From Actinomycetota bacterium (lineage in GTDB: Bacteria > Actinomycetota > Actinomycetes > Mycobacteriales > Micromonosporaceae): a stretch of 48,607 nt of DNA. Where the stretch lies: NCBI GenBank assembly GCA_005885555.1, contig VAWN01000075.1, positions 6,234 to 54,840 of the forward strand, written 5' to 3'. Below the pieces are notes generated by a model. It did not search any database. It had not been told where the DNA came from and worked only from the letters and a program-made list of their open reading frames with translations. Numbering within the stretch: the stretch's first letter is position 1; each line of letters opens with the position of its first letter. Position numbers and translations under genes: made by a program. Below, piece by piece: positions 33,061 to 41,405 of the stretch.

Positions 33061-33915
33061 GTGGGGGAGACCGGAACGGACGGGGAAGAGCTGCCGCCCT
33101 GGCCGCCCGTGTCGCCCGCCGTGACCGATTTGTCGGAAGCGGAACCGGACTCCGAGGCCGATACCGGCGAGCTACCGCTCGTTCCCGCCGCGCCGGAGTC
33201 GGCCGTGGCGACCGCGCCACCACTGGACGCCACCCTGCCGCCCGACGCGACCCGGCCGCCCGACGCGACCCCGCCGGAGCGCAACCTGACGCGGCTGGCC
33301 ATCCTGGGCGGCCTGACCGTCCTGCTCATCATCGCCGCGATGCTCATCGTGACGCCGGCACACCGCCCCGCCCGCTCGGCCACGGATCCGGTCCCGGCTC
33401 CCGCGCCGGCCGCGCCGGGCACGACCGCCGGAGGTCCGGGGTCCAGCACCGCGGGCGGCGGGCCGTCCGGGTCGGCGGGGACGACGACCGCCGGCGCGCG
33501 GGGGGCCGGGTCCGCGGGGGCCGCCGGCCCGTCCGCGAGCGCTCCGTCGGGGGTACCCGGTGAGCCCGGCCAGTCGCCGCCACCGCAGACGCCGCCACCC
33601 GGCGCGCTCGCGGCGACCATGTCGATCGTCGTGCACGCCGGCGGCGATTCCGGCTACCAGGCGAACGTGGTCATCACCAACCAGAGCGACGCGGCGGTGA
33701 CCGGCTGGCAGCTCGTGGTCGCGCTGGCGGCCGGCGAGACGGTGAGCAAGGTCGACGGCGCGGTGTTCACCCAGGACGGTACGGCGGTCACGTTCACGCC
33801 GAAGGACCCGCGGCAGGCGCTGCACCCGGGGCAGAAGATCCCGGTCCGGTTCGAGGTGAAGGGCGGCACCGCGGCGCCGACCGGCTGCACCGTCAACGGG
33901 AGCCCGTGCGGCTGA
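33061..33915 (+). CDS. Membrane-anchored CBM2-like protein
   Basis: A 284-residue protein: an acidic, Pro-rich cytosolic N-terminus of about 80 residues, one membrane helix (LAILGGLTVLLIIAAMLIV), an extracellular low-complexity Ala/Gly/Pro/Ser linker of about 90 residues, and a C-terminal domain clearly related to CBM2 (GYQANVVITNQSDAAVTGWQ, then FTQDGTAVTFTPK and the Cys pair GCTVNGSPCG). Only the core Trp is kept; the surface Trp residues that bind cellulose or chitin are absent. GTG 33061 is the likely start; the frame is open further up. It overlaps the convergent glycosyltransferase by 23 bp. A display or sensor role is inference. Confidence 0.72.
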   Translation: MGETGTDGEELPPWPPVSPAVTDLSEAEPDSEADTGELPLVPAAPESAVATAPPLDATLPPDATRPPDATPPERNLTRLAILGGLTVLLIIAAMLIVTPAHRPARSATDPVPAPAPAAPGTTAGGPGSSTAGGGPSGSAGTTTAGARGAGSAGAAGPSASAPSGVPGEPGQSPPPQTPPPGALAATMSIVVHAGGDSGYQANVVITNQSDAAVTGWQLVVALAAGETVSKVDGAVFTQDGTAVTFTPKDPRQALHPGQKIPVRFEVKGGTAAPTGCTVNGSPCG

Positions 33916-35341
33916 GCAGCTTGCCGAACAGCTCCGCGTACCGCAGCAGGTGCCGGTCGCCGAGGAACGTCTCGTGGACGTGCGAGTGCGCCGCCCGGCC
34001 CATCCGGTCGGCCCGGTCCGGATCGTCGAGCAGCCCGCGTACCGCCGCCCCGAACGCGCCCAGGTCGCCGGGATCGGCCAGCAGGATCCCGGTACCGTCG
34101 ACGACCTGGTCCTGGATCCCACCGACCGCGGAGGCGACCAGCGGCCGCCGCTTCCACATGCCTTCGGCGACGGTGAGCCCGAAGCCCTCGGCGAGGCTCT
34201 TCTGCGCGATGACGGCGGCGTGGCGCTGTACCGCGTTGACCATCGCGGCGTTCTCGTCGACGTCGTCCAGCGGCAGGGTCACCAGCAACGCCCGGGCCCG
34301 TACCGCGGCGGGCAGTTCCCGCCATTGCGCGACGCATTCGGCGTAGACGGCCGCACCCTCCGGGTCGTCGCTGACCTCGGCGACCTCCGGCCCGACCAGC
34401 ATCAGATACCCGGGGCCGGCGGGCGCCACATGGTCGGCGAAGCCACGCAGTACCCCGGCCATGTCCTTGAGCCGGTCCCAGCGCGACACCTGCACCACGA
34501 CCGGGTCGTCCGGCCCGGGCAGCCGCTCGCCGACCACGGTCGCGGTGCCGGTGACCTCGCCGGCGGTACCGTCGCCGCGCACGTACCGGCCGGGCTTGGT
34601 CGGGGTACCGCCGTCGAGGACGCCGATCGTGGCGAGGATCGCGCGTACCGTGTCCCGGTCGAGCTCCTGGTTCTTGGGCGCGAACGGGTCGATGGACGGC
34701 GGGATGATCGAGGCCGCCCCGGCCGGTACCCACGACGGCACGTACTTCGACCGGGAGAACACGTGCCCGTGCGCGGCGGTGAGGTACGGGCGCAGGAACT
34801 CCCACGCCGCGCGGGTCGTGTCGTCCTCCCAGTCGACGCCGATGTGGCAGCGCCAGACCACGGTCGCGCCGGCCGCGACGAGCGGCGCCGCGAGTCCCGC
34901 GGTCTGCGGGTCGTGCAGCAGCACCAGGTCGCCGGGGCGGATCTCGCCGAGCAGCTCCCCGGCGTTGGCCGCGAGTACCCCGGCGTAGTGCTCGGCCTCC
35001 GCCGCGCCGAGCGGGCCGCCGTCCCCGGCGGTGCCGTGGATCCGGTTGTGCAGCCGCTTGGTGATCGCGAAGAAGTCCGGATCGCCGCCGATGACCGTCC
35101 AGCGGACCGGAACGTCCAGGTCGCACACGTACCCGACGAGCGCCTGGAGCATCTCGGCGACCCCGCCGCCGGTCGCCGTGGAGTTGATGTTCCAGATGCA
35201 CCGGCCGCCCAGCCCGCGGCGGAACTCGTCGGCCTCGGCCCGCAACCGGGTGTACCGTGGCCCGCCGATCAGCCCCTCCATCGGCGCGACGGGACGGGGA
35301 TTGACAGGTACGGTGATCAGCAGGCTCACCCGTTTCATCAT
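33893..35341 (-). CDS. GT4 glycosyltransferase, trehalose synthase (TreT)-like
   Basis: A 482-residue cytoplasmic glycosyltransferase with two Rossmann domains. It shows TreT/trehalose-phosphorylase-like motifs: NINSTATGGGVAEML (glycine-rich acceptor loop), LLHDPQTAGLA, VVWRCHIGVDWED, VVQVSRWDRLKDMAGVL (sugar-nucleotide domain) and the GT4 E-x7-E site QKSLAEGFGLTVAEGMW. The likely reaction is trehalose formation from NDP-glucose and glucose, though related enzymes make other alpha-glucosides. ATG 35341 (MMKRVSLLITVP) is the best start; a longer frame reaches 35386. Upstream, inverted TTGC/GCAA ends at 35424-35449 could be an operator, weakly. Confidence 0.78.
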   Translation of the reverse strand: MMKRVSLLITVPVNPRPVAPMEGLIGGPRYTRLRAEADEFRRGLGGRCIWNINSTATGGGVAEMLQALVGYVCDLDVPVRWTVIGGDPDFFAITKRLHNRIHGTAGDGGPLGAAEAEHYAGVLAANAGELLGEIRPGDLVLLHDPQTAGLAAPLVAAGATVVWRCHIGVDWEDDTTRAAWEFLRPYLTAAHGHVFSRSKYVPSWVPAGAASIIPPSIDPFAPKNQELDRDTVRAILATIGVLDGGTPTKPGRYVRGDGTAGEVTGTATVVGERLPGPDDPVVVQVSRWDRLKDMAGVLRGFADHVAPAGPGYLMLVGPEVAEVSDDPEGAAVYAECVAQWRELPAAVRARALLVTLPLDDVDENAAMVNAVQRHAAVIAQKSLAEGFGLTVAEGMWKRRPLVASAVGGIQDQVVDGTGILLADPGDLGAFGAAVRGLLDDPDRADRMGRAAHSHVHETFLGDRHLLRYAELFGKLLSRTGSR

Positions 35342-35531
35342 CGATGACGGTCGTCTTCCCGCAACTCGGGGCGGGTGGTGCGCCAACTATTCGCGATGCG
35401 CTCACGGAGTGCCGCTCACCTCTTGCGTAGACTCGATGCATCGTGCAACGTGACGCATGCATACGTGAGCGGTTACTGATCGTGGCGGGACGGTACCGCG
35501 ATCACGGACACCCCGGAGGGAGCGATCCGCG

Positions 35532-35942
35532 GTGAGATTCACGTTGTACTGGGGTCTGGACAGTTCGGCGCGCATCAACTCGGTCGAGGACCTGGAGATC
35601 CAGCTGACGCTGCTGGCCCGTACCCGGGGCCGGGGGCGCACCGCGCTGGCCGTCGACCTGCTGCCCGCCGACGCCCGCGACGGTGGCCTGCAACTGGGCA
35701 TCGGCCATCCCGAGCGCTCCTTCGTCCTCGCCCTCGACCGGCCGGGCGGGTACGGCGTCGAGCCGGACGTGCCCCCGTGGCCGCATGCGATCCCGTTCGA
35801 CTGCGGCCACGAGCTGATCGAGCTCAAGCCGGACTGGACGCGGGTGACCGCCCAGGGCGCCATCGAGGCGGCCCGAGCCTACGTGCGCACCGGCAGCCGC
35901 CCCACCAACCTGGATTTCGACCCGGTCGCGGTACATAGCTGA
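35532..35942 (+). CDS. Imm1-family immunity protein (orphan)
   Basis: A 136-residue protein from GTG 35532, preceded by a GGAGGGAGCG ribosome site. It matches the Imm1 family by its beginning (MRFTLYWGLDSSARINSVED), the middle LQLGIGHPERSFVLALD and the C-terminal AIEAARAYVRTGSRPTNLDF. Imm1 proteins neutralise toxins of polymorphic toxin systems, often deaminase effectors. No toxin, WXG or RHS gene lies beside it, so it is an orphan: a solitary immunity gene guarding against neighbours, or a remnant of a larger locus. Prediction rests on motif recognition. Confidence 0.75.
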   Translation: MRFTLYWGLDSSARINSVEDLEIQLTLLARTRGRGRTALAVDLLPADARDGGLQLGIGHPERSFVLALDRPGGYGVEPDVPPWPHAIPFDCGHELIELKPDWTRVTAQGAIEAARAYVRTGSRPTNLDFDPVAVHS

Positions 35943-35981
35943 CCTTTCCAGGGCGCGCTCTTGTATCGAGGCCCGCCTATC

Positions 35982-36010
35982 TTGACGGTTGCCTGCCTCG
36001 TTTCTACCGT
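35982..36010 (+). promoter_or_regulatory. Promoter of the BNR-repeat gene
   Basis: TTGACG (35982-35987), 17-bp spacer, TACCGT (36005-36010): a good vegetative-type promoter about 40 bp after the Imm1 stop. Transcription should start near 36017, giving a leader of about 70 bases before ATG 36089. Confidence 0.65.
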
Positions 36011-36013
36011 GAC

Positions 36014-36069
36014 GCCTGGCGCTTGATGACAAAGCGCACAGGGCGGGTGCACCGTTACACCCGCCAGGC
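36014..36069 (+). promoter_or_regulatory. Leader with two mutually exclusive 8-bp stems
   Basis: Stem A pairs GCCTGGCG (36014-36021) with CGCCAGGC (36062-36069). Stem B pairs GGCGGGTG (36042-36049) with CACCCGCC (36058-36065) around an 8-base loop. Both are perfect and share 36062-36065, so only one can form. They end about 5-8 bases before the ribosome site GGAAGGAA of the BNR gene. The layout resembles an RNA switch, but matches no riboswitch class I know; stem B could also be a DNA-level operator. Confidence 0.45.
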
Positions 36070-36088
36070 AAGTCGGAAGGAACCTCGC

Positions 36089-37826
36089 ATGCGAAGAATC
36101 GCCATCGGCGGCACGGCCGTCGCGCTCGCTCTGGCCGTCGCCGGGTTGGGCGCGTCCGTGGCCACCGCCCAGGCCCCCCGGGGCTATGACACGAGTACCT
36201 TGGCCGGAAAGGTCGCCTCGGTCCGTGGTACCGCCGGGTTGCAGATCCGGATGTCCGCATTCCTTGAGGAGGAGGCCGAACCGACCAGCGCGCCGGACGT
36301 GCTCGGTCCCGACGGGGTGACCCTCATCGAGCCGGGCGGCGGATCGGTACAGCCGCCCGACGTCACCGTCAACCAGGACACCGCCGCCGCACCGCAGAAC
36401 GAAACGTCGATCGCGGTCGACCCGAACCGGCCCGGCCGGGTCGTCGGCTCCGCCAACGACTACGTCACCCGCACCTGGTCCTGCACCGTCGGCGGTACGC
36501 CGTGCAGCGCGCTCGGCGACGGGTACTCCGGCACCTACTACAGCAACGACGGCGGGCAGACGTGGTGCTGCACGTCGAGCGACCCGCAGCATCTGGGTAC
36601 CCTCATCCCCGGCGTGACCCGCCTCGCCGGCGGGCCGTACGACGCGGGCGGCGACCCGGCCCTGACGTTCGACAGCCGCGGCGCGGTCTACTACGCCGGT
36701 CTCGGCTTCAACCGCAACACCGCGCCCAACACGGTGACGGTCAACCGGGGTACCTTCGCCGCCTCCGGCGCGCTGTCCTGGAGCCAGCCGACGTTCATCA
36801 ACCCGACCACGTCGCCCAGCACCTTCAACGACAAGGAGTGGATCGCCGCCGACTGGCACGCCACCAGCCCCTTCCGGGACCGGGTGTACGTGACCTGGAC
36901 GCGCTTCCTGTTCAACGCGCACAACGGCAACTACGTCCAGTCGCCCATCATGGAGGCGCACTCCAGCGACGGCGGGCGCACGTTCAGCAGCCCGAAGATC
37001 ATCTCCGGTAATGTCCTCTACGACCAGGGTTCCCGCGTGTTCACCGGGCCGGACGGCACGGTGTACGCGATCTGGGAGGGCGCGACGCGACTGTCCACTA
37101 TGGACGGTACCTGGGTGGCGAAGTCGACCGACGGCGGCGACACCTGGTCCCAGCCGACGCTGATCTCGACGCTGGTGGACATCGACGGGTTGCACGACAC
37201 CGCGTTCCGGGTCAACAGCTTCCCGGCCGGTGCCATCGCGCCCAACGGCACCCTGTACGTCGCCTGGACGCAGGACGAGAACGGTCGCAGCGTGGTCGTC
37301 TACACCACCTCGGCGGACGGCACGCACTGGGCCGCGCCGGCGCACCTGCCGGGCGTGGACGCGATGCGTACCCCGGTCGGCTATGCGGGCAGCGGGCTCA
37401 CCCCGCCCGCGGTCACCCCGGCCGAGTCGATCTGGCCGAGCGTCGCGGTGTCGCCGTCCGGCCGGGTCTTCGTCGGCGCGTACGTCGGCGATGTGGTCTC
37501 ACCGTGGCAGAGCTGCGCCACGTACGACCCGAACGGCAGCATCCACTGCCTGACGCCCGGGCCGGTGGTCGCTCGACTATGTGGTGACCGACCTCGGTAC
37601 CCACACCACGCGGACGGTGACCACGCAGGCGATCAACACGCGGTACATGTTCCGCGGCGGCTTCATCGGCGACTACACCGACATGGCGGTGGGCTCCGAC
37701 AACGTGGCGCATCCACTGTGGACGGACACGAACAACGCCCAGCGGGCGTTCTGGTTCTACGGCACCAACTTCGGCGGCATCCTGGTCAGCCAGCAGGACG
37801 TCGTGACGGTACGGGTCAATTACTGA
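36089..37826 (+). pseudogene. Secreted BNR-repeat (sialidase-fold) protein, frameshifted
   Basis: A signal peptide (MRRIAIGGTAVALALAVAGL, cleavage near ATAQA) leads into a six-bladed BNR/Asp-box propeller: YYSNDGGQTWCC, HSSDGGRTFSSP, KSTDGGDTWSQP are Asp boxes. After IHCLTPG (about 37561) the frame derails; the true continuation RWSLDYVVTDLGTHTTR through GFIGDYTDMAVGSD to the stop at 37826 lies in the next frame. One surplus base in the run CCCGGGCC explains it. Without the shift the protein would be about 579 residues. It may be a real mutation or a sequencing indel. Function (sialidase-like or non-catalytic sugar binding) unproven. Ribosome site GGAAGGAA precedes ATG 36089. Confidence 0.75.
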
Positions 37827-37837
37827 GGCAAGAATGT

Positions 37838-37861
37838 GGGGGCCCGCTTCGGCGGGCCCCC
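37838..37861. terminator. Bidirectional terminator with TTCG loop
   Basis: GGGGGCCCGC (37838-37847) and GCGGGCCCCC (37852-37861) form a perfect 10-bp stem closed by a TTCG tetraloop, between the convergent BNR genes. It should stop transcription from both sides. Confidence 0.85.
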
Positions 37862-37867
37862 CACGCG

Positions 37868-39697
37868 TCACCGGGCCGGTATCCGCACCGCGGAGACGAT
37901 CTGCTGCTGGTGGTGACCGGCGTTGCTGCCGTAGTTGTAGGTGCTCACGAAGGTCGCGTAGTTGGTGGCCCCGGCGAAGTCGTTGCCGAAGTAGTCACCG
38001 ATGAAGGTACTGGTGCCGCTGGCGCTGCCCGGGTGCGGCGCGTCCAACTGCGGGTCGTAGGTGTGCTGGCTGATCCGGATGTTGTGGCCACGCGGGTGCA
38101 GCGTCGCGTCGTAGAACTGCACGCTGGCGTTGACGCAGTAGTTGGTCGCCCCGTACGGCGGCAGGCTGCCGGAGTATTTCCCGGAGTACTTCGGGTTGAC
38201 CGTGTCCAGCGCCAGCCCCGCACCCGCGGCCTCCGCGGTACCGGCGGCGGGGCAGGCCAGCCGGCGGTCGTAGAAGTTGACGCTGACGGTACCGTCCGGC
38301 GCGGCCGCGAGGTTCGGCTGGAACTCGTCGACCGCCGACACGTTGTCGTTGACCCCGATCGGCGCCGTCCAGGTCGCCCCGTTGTCGTAGGACGCGGTCA
38401 GCGCGACGTTGTCCACGCCGGTCGAGTAGTCCTCGTACGCCACGTACAGCGGGTAGTTCCCGTTGACCCGGGTGCGGCCCACCGTGAACGTGTCCTCGAT
38501 GCCGTCCCGGAACGTGGTGTTGGCGAACCCCGGCGGGGTCGTGACGCCGGCGGCCGGGGTACCGACGACCGACCAGGTGACGCCGCCGTCGGTGGAACGC
38601 AGCACGGAGATCGTCGCGGCGAACGAGCCGTGCGCCGGGTCGAACCCGGTCAGCGTGGTGGAGACGGCGCCGTCCGGGGCCACGTGCGGCAGCAGGTAGG
38701 TGGCGCCCTGCGGGGTGTGCGGCGGCTCGGGCAGCCGCTGCGGGGCCGACCAGTCGGTGTGGGTACCGTCGGCCCGCGCGTCGGCGTACGACACGAACGG
38801 CACCGGCGTGACGTTGTGGAAGTCCACCCACATCGCGTAGACCCGGTTGAAGTGCGGGCTGCCCGGGTTGCTGTCGACGGCGATCCACTGCTTGTCCGGT
38901 TCGTTGCCGATGCTGTCGTAGGTCGCGACGTAGTCGGGATGTCCATTGTGGACACTGATCCAGTTGCCGGCGGTAGTCGCGCCGTGCGGGCGGACCGCCA
39001 CCGAGATCACCTCGGCCGGTACCACGGGGTTGGGTTCCCGCCGGGTACCGATGCTGAAGTTGTGGCTGCCGTCGGCGTTGTAGAAGAACTGGTACGGCAG
39101 GACGAGGGAGTAGTAGTTGCCGAACCCGTCGAACGCGCCGACCGGGTCGGTGTTGTCCGTCCAGCCCTCGTACCCGGGGATGTGCCCGGACACCGGCCAG
39201 GTGCTCCCGCCGTCGAACGACTCGTAGAAGCCGAGCAGGTGGTTGTACCCCTCGGCGCTGACGAACCACTTCGACGACCCGATCAGGTGCCGCGGGTTGG
39301 TCGGGTCGACCCGGATGTCGGACTCGGAGCGGCTCTTCACGAGCATCGGGCCGGCCGCCGGGTACCCGGGATTGCTGCCAACCTGGGTAGCGTACGGCGC
39401 GGCGGCCCCGGTGTCCTCCCCCGTGGTCGCGCCGGGACAGGCGGACATCCCGCTGTACCCGTCGACCGGACCGTTGCTGGTGAAGTACGGCACCTCCGGC
39501 CGGTAGCAGCTGACCGCCCCGCCGGTCGCGTCGACGTTGGTGACGTGGTTGGCCGCGTAGCTGGCCGCGTAGCTGTTGTCGCTCTGGGTCCCCTGGGGTA
39601 CCGGCAGCGTGGTGGCGGCGCCCGCGGGTGCGGGCGCCAGAGCCACCGTGACGGCGACGATCGAGGGGATGACCAGTGCGGCGCGTCTGAATCGCAT
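37868..39697 (-). CDS. Secreted BNR-repeat (sialidase-fold) protein
   Basis: A 609-residue exported protein starting MRFRRAALVIPSIVAVTVAL from ATG 39697, with an AGGAGG ribosome site. Several Asp boxes mark the propeller (YESFDGGSTWPVS, LRSTDGGVTWSVV, TASYDNGATWTAP). A C-terminal blade reads FIGDYFGNDFAG, similar to FIGDYTDMAVG of the gene it faces, so the two are diverged paralogues in tail-to-tail orientation. The Arg triad and Tyr-Glu pair of true sialidases cannot be confirmed by eye, so enzymatic activity is uncertain. Confidence 0.8.
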   Translation of the reverse strand: MRFRRAALVIPSIVAVTVALAPAPAGAATTLPVPQGTQSDNSYAASYAANHVTNVDATGGAVSCYRPEVPYFTSNGPVDGYSGMSACPGATTGEDTGAAAPYATQVGSNPGYPAAGPMLVKSRSESDIRVDPTNPRHLIGSSKWFVSAEGYNHLLGFYESFDGGSTWPVSGHIPGYEGWTDNTDPVGAFDGFGNYYSLVLPYQFFYNADGSHNFSIGTRREPNPVVPAEVISVAVRPHGATTAGNWISVHNGHPDYVATYDSIGNEPDKQWIAVDSNPGSPHFNRVYAMWVDFHNVTPVPFVSYADARADGTHTDWSAPQRLPEPPHTPQGATYLLPHVAPDGAVSTTLTGFDPAHGSFAATISVLRSTDGGVTWSVVGTPAAGVTTPPGFANTTFRDGIEDTFTVGRTRVNGNYPLYVAYEDYSTGVDNVALTASYDNGATWTAPIGVNDNVSAVDEFQPNLAAAPDGTVSVNFYDRRLACPAAGTAEAAGAGLALDTVNPKYSGKYSGSLPPYGATNYCVNASVQFYDATLHPRGHNIRISQHTYDPQLDAPHPGSASGTSTFIGDYFGNDFAGATNYATFVSTYNYGSNAGHHQQQIVSAVRIPAR

Positions 39698-39763
39698 GGC
39701 GCCTCCTGTGCGTCAGCTGAGCCGATCGCTCTCAGGCTAGAGCCGCGGCGGGCGGTCCGCTGA

Positions 39764-40798
39764 TCAAGCCGTGAACGGCTCCAGGATGTGGCTGAAGTCC
39801 CAGGTGTTCTGCACGATTCCGGAGCAATTGTTCTTGTCCCGGCTACCCGGGCAGCCGCCGTTGTCGCGCTGGATCGCCCAGATGGACAGGAGGCCGAGGC
39901 CGTTGGCCACGGCGAAGCTCTCCAGCTTCTGCGCGTCCGGCAGGTAGGTCACCTCGGTCTTCTTCGGGTAGTCGTCGATGCCGGGCAGGATCGTGTTGCC
40001 CTCCATCGCCCACAACTGGGCCGTCGTCTTACCCGGGTACAGGCTGTGCAGCTGGTTGAACAGCCCGCCCGCGGCGCTGAGCGCGGCGGCGCCCATGTCC
40101 GTGGTGGTCCGGTCGTAGTAGTCGAACGTCATGATGTTGACGACGTCGACCCGGGTACCGTTGGCGGTCGCGTTCTGCAGCACCGCCAGCCCGTTGGCCT
40201 CCAGGCCGGCCGGCTCGACCGGCAGCGTGTACTGCACCTGGACCGTCCGCCCGTTGGCGGCCGCCCACGCCTCCACGGCAGCCAGCGCCTTGTTGCGCCG
40301 GTCGATGCCCGCGGTGTTGTTGAGCGAGTTGGACTCCACGTCCATGTCCAGCCGGGTGACGTTGTAGGTGGTGATGACCGACTCGTAGGCGGCGGCGAGG
40401 GCGTTGACGTCGGCACAGGAGTCGGCGATCTCGGTGCCGGAGTGGTCCGCGCTGAAGCCGCCGAAGGACGGGATCACGTCACCGCCCGTGCCGCGCAGCG
40501 TGGCGATGTCGCTCTGGTACCGGCCCGCCGCCATGGTCTGCGTGCTGTCCCCGTTCCAGGTCGGCACGCAGGAACCCTTGGTCGGGGTCTGGATGAACGC
40601 CAGCGTGAGGTACCGGGCACCGGACTGCTGGGCGATCGTGGAGATGCTGTCGGTGGTCCACGCCTCGAAGTACGGCGCGTAGACGCGGGTGGGCAGGGTG
40701 GTGGCGGTCGGTGTGGCGGCGTGGACTGCGACGGGTGCGGTGAGGACTGCCGCCGCCGCGGCGGCAGGGACCAGGATGCGGAAACGGCCGGCTCTCAT
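39764..40798 (-). CDS. Secreted GH18 chitinase-like glycosidase
   Basis: A 344-residue exported enzyme. Signal peptide to about residue 28 (AAAVLTAPVAVHAA), then a GH18 barrel: VYAPYFEAW near 40, IPSFGG near 110, catalytic motif LDMDVE with Asp151, Asp153 and acid Glu155, MTFDYYD at the substrate-assisting strand, and a C-terminal Trp (LSIWAIQRDNGG). It should hydrolyse beta-1,4-GlcNAc polymers such as chitin, or act on related glycans. There is no CBM. ATG 40798 follows a GGGAG ribosome site and a clear promoter (40830-40859). It is divergent from the deacetylase/GT2 operon. Confidence 0.85.
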   Translation of the reverse strand: MRAGRFRILVPAAAAAAVLTAPVAVHAATPTATTLPTRVYAPYFEAWTTDSISTIAQQSGARYLTLAFIQTPTKGSCVPTWNGDSTQTMAAGRYQSDIATLRGTGGDVIPSFGGFSADHSGTEIADSCADVNALAAAYESVITTYNVTRLDMDVESNSLNNTAGIDRRNKALAAVEAWAAANGRTVQVQYTLPVEPAGLEANGLAVLQNATANGTRVDVVNIMTFDYYDRTTTDMGAAALSAAGGLFNQLHSLYPGKTTAQLWAMEGNTILPGIDDYPKKTEVTYLPDAQKLESFAVANGLGLLSIWAIQRDNGGCPGSRDKNNCSGIVQNTWDFSHILEPFTA

Positions 40799-40820
40799 AG
40801 CGACTCCCTGGCTGGCGCTT

Positions 40821-40859
40821 TGGTAAAGATCGCTACCAGTTGCCGCCGCGCGCTGTCAA
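40821..40859 (-). promoter_or_regulatory. Chitinase promoter with dyad over the -10
   Basis: On the minus strand TTGACA (40859-40854), 18-bp spacer, TAGCGA (40835-40830). The dyad TGGTA-N8-TACCA (40821-40838) covers the -10 region, placing a repressor site where it would block polymerase. The half-site ACTGGTA recalls GntR-type (DasR) boxes, but the spacing differs. Confidence 0.6.
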
Positions 40860-40961
40860 GGGCGCGTCCAAGATTCCGGCAGTGGCGGCGGCGACTCGCA
40901 CGGCAGCCGGTGGGTGTAACGCGGGTGGGGGTACCGCCGCTGTTTCCGGTACCACCCGACT

Positions 40962-41006
40962 GTCCCGGCCGCGGCCACGCCTCCCCAGCAGTGCCGCGGC
41001 CGGGAC
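40962..41006 (+). promoter_or_regulatory. 14-bp leader hairpin before the deacetylase/GT2 operon
   Basis: GTCCCGGCCGCGGC (40962-40975) pairs perfectly with GCCGCGGCCGGGAC (40993-41006) around a 17-base loop, ending 18 bases before ATG 41025. The gene upstream points away, so this is not the end of another plus-strand transcript; it is an attenuator or translation-controlling leader structure. Confidence 0.55.
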
Positions 41007-41024
41007 CCTGTTGCGAGGGCCTGC

Positions 41025-41405
41025 ATGAGGAACGGATCGGCACCCGCCGAGTCGCCGGTATTCGTCGACCGCTCGGGCATCCGCCGTCGATGGTTCGTCA
41101 TTCTCGGAGTGGCCGGTGCCGGCGCGCTCACGCTGGCCGTGCTGGTACTGGTCGCCGGCTTCTTCGGTGCCGGTCCCGGCCGGCTGCCCGGCCTGCCGGG
41201 ACCGCTGGGTCCGGTCGCCCGACAGGCCGCGGCCCCGGTCACGTCGGCCCCGTCGACCGCCGCCCGGGCCTCCCACCCGGCGACGCCGTCGGGCGCACCG
41301 GGGCCGCGGCCGAGCCCGACGCCGGGGGTACCGTCGGCCACCGCCTCACCGACCCCGATCCGGCACGGCAACGCGCCGCCGCACCCGTCGCACCGGAAGA
41401 GCTGA
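41025..41405 (+). CDS. Small membrane protein of the polysaccharide operon
   Basis: A 126-residue protein with an Arg-rich cytosolic start (SGIRRRWFVIL), one long membrane helix (GVAGAGALTLAVLVLVAGFF) and an extracellular Pro/Ser/Ala-rich tail ending HPSHRKS. No domain is recognised. Its TGA overlaps the ATG of the deacetylase/glycosyltransferase gene (TGATG), so the two are translated together; a helper role in polymer synthesis or export is inferred. ATG 41025 has a GCGAGGG ribosome site. Confidence 0.65.
   Translation: MRNGSAPAESPVFVDRSGIRRRWFVILGVAGAGALTLAVLVLVAGFFGAGPGRLPGLPGPLGPVARQAAAPVTSAPSTAARASHPATPSGAPGPRPSPTPGVPSATASPTPIRHGNAPPHPSHRKS

Noticed and set aside
36014-36069. c-di-AMP, cobalamin or SAM riboswitch in the BNR leader
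   Set aside because: None of the conserved core sequences of these classes was recognisable; only alternative stems are supported.
40821-40838. DasR (dre) box at the chitinase promoter
   Set aside because: Only the half-site resembles the consensus; the spacer is 8 bases instead of the compact dre centre, so I report only an unnamed dyad.
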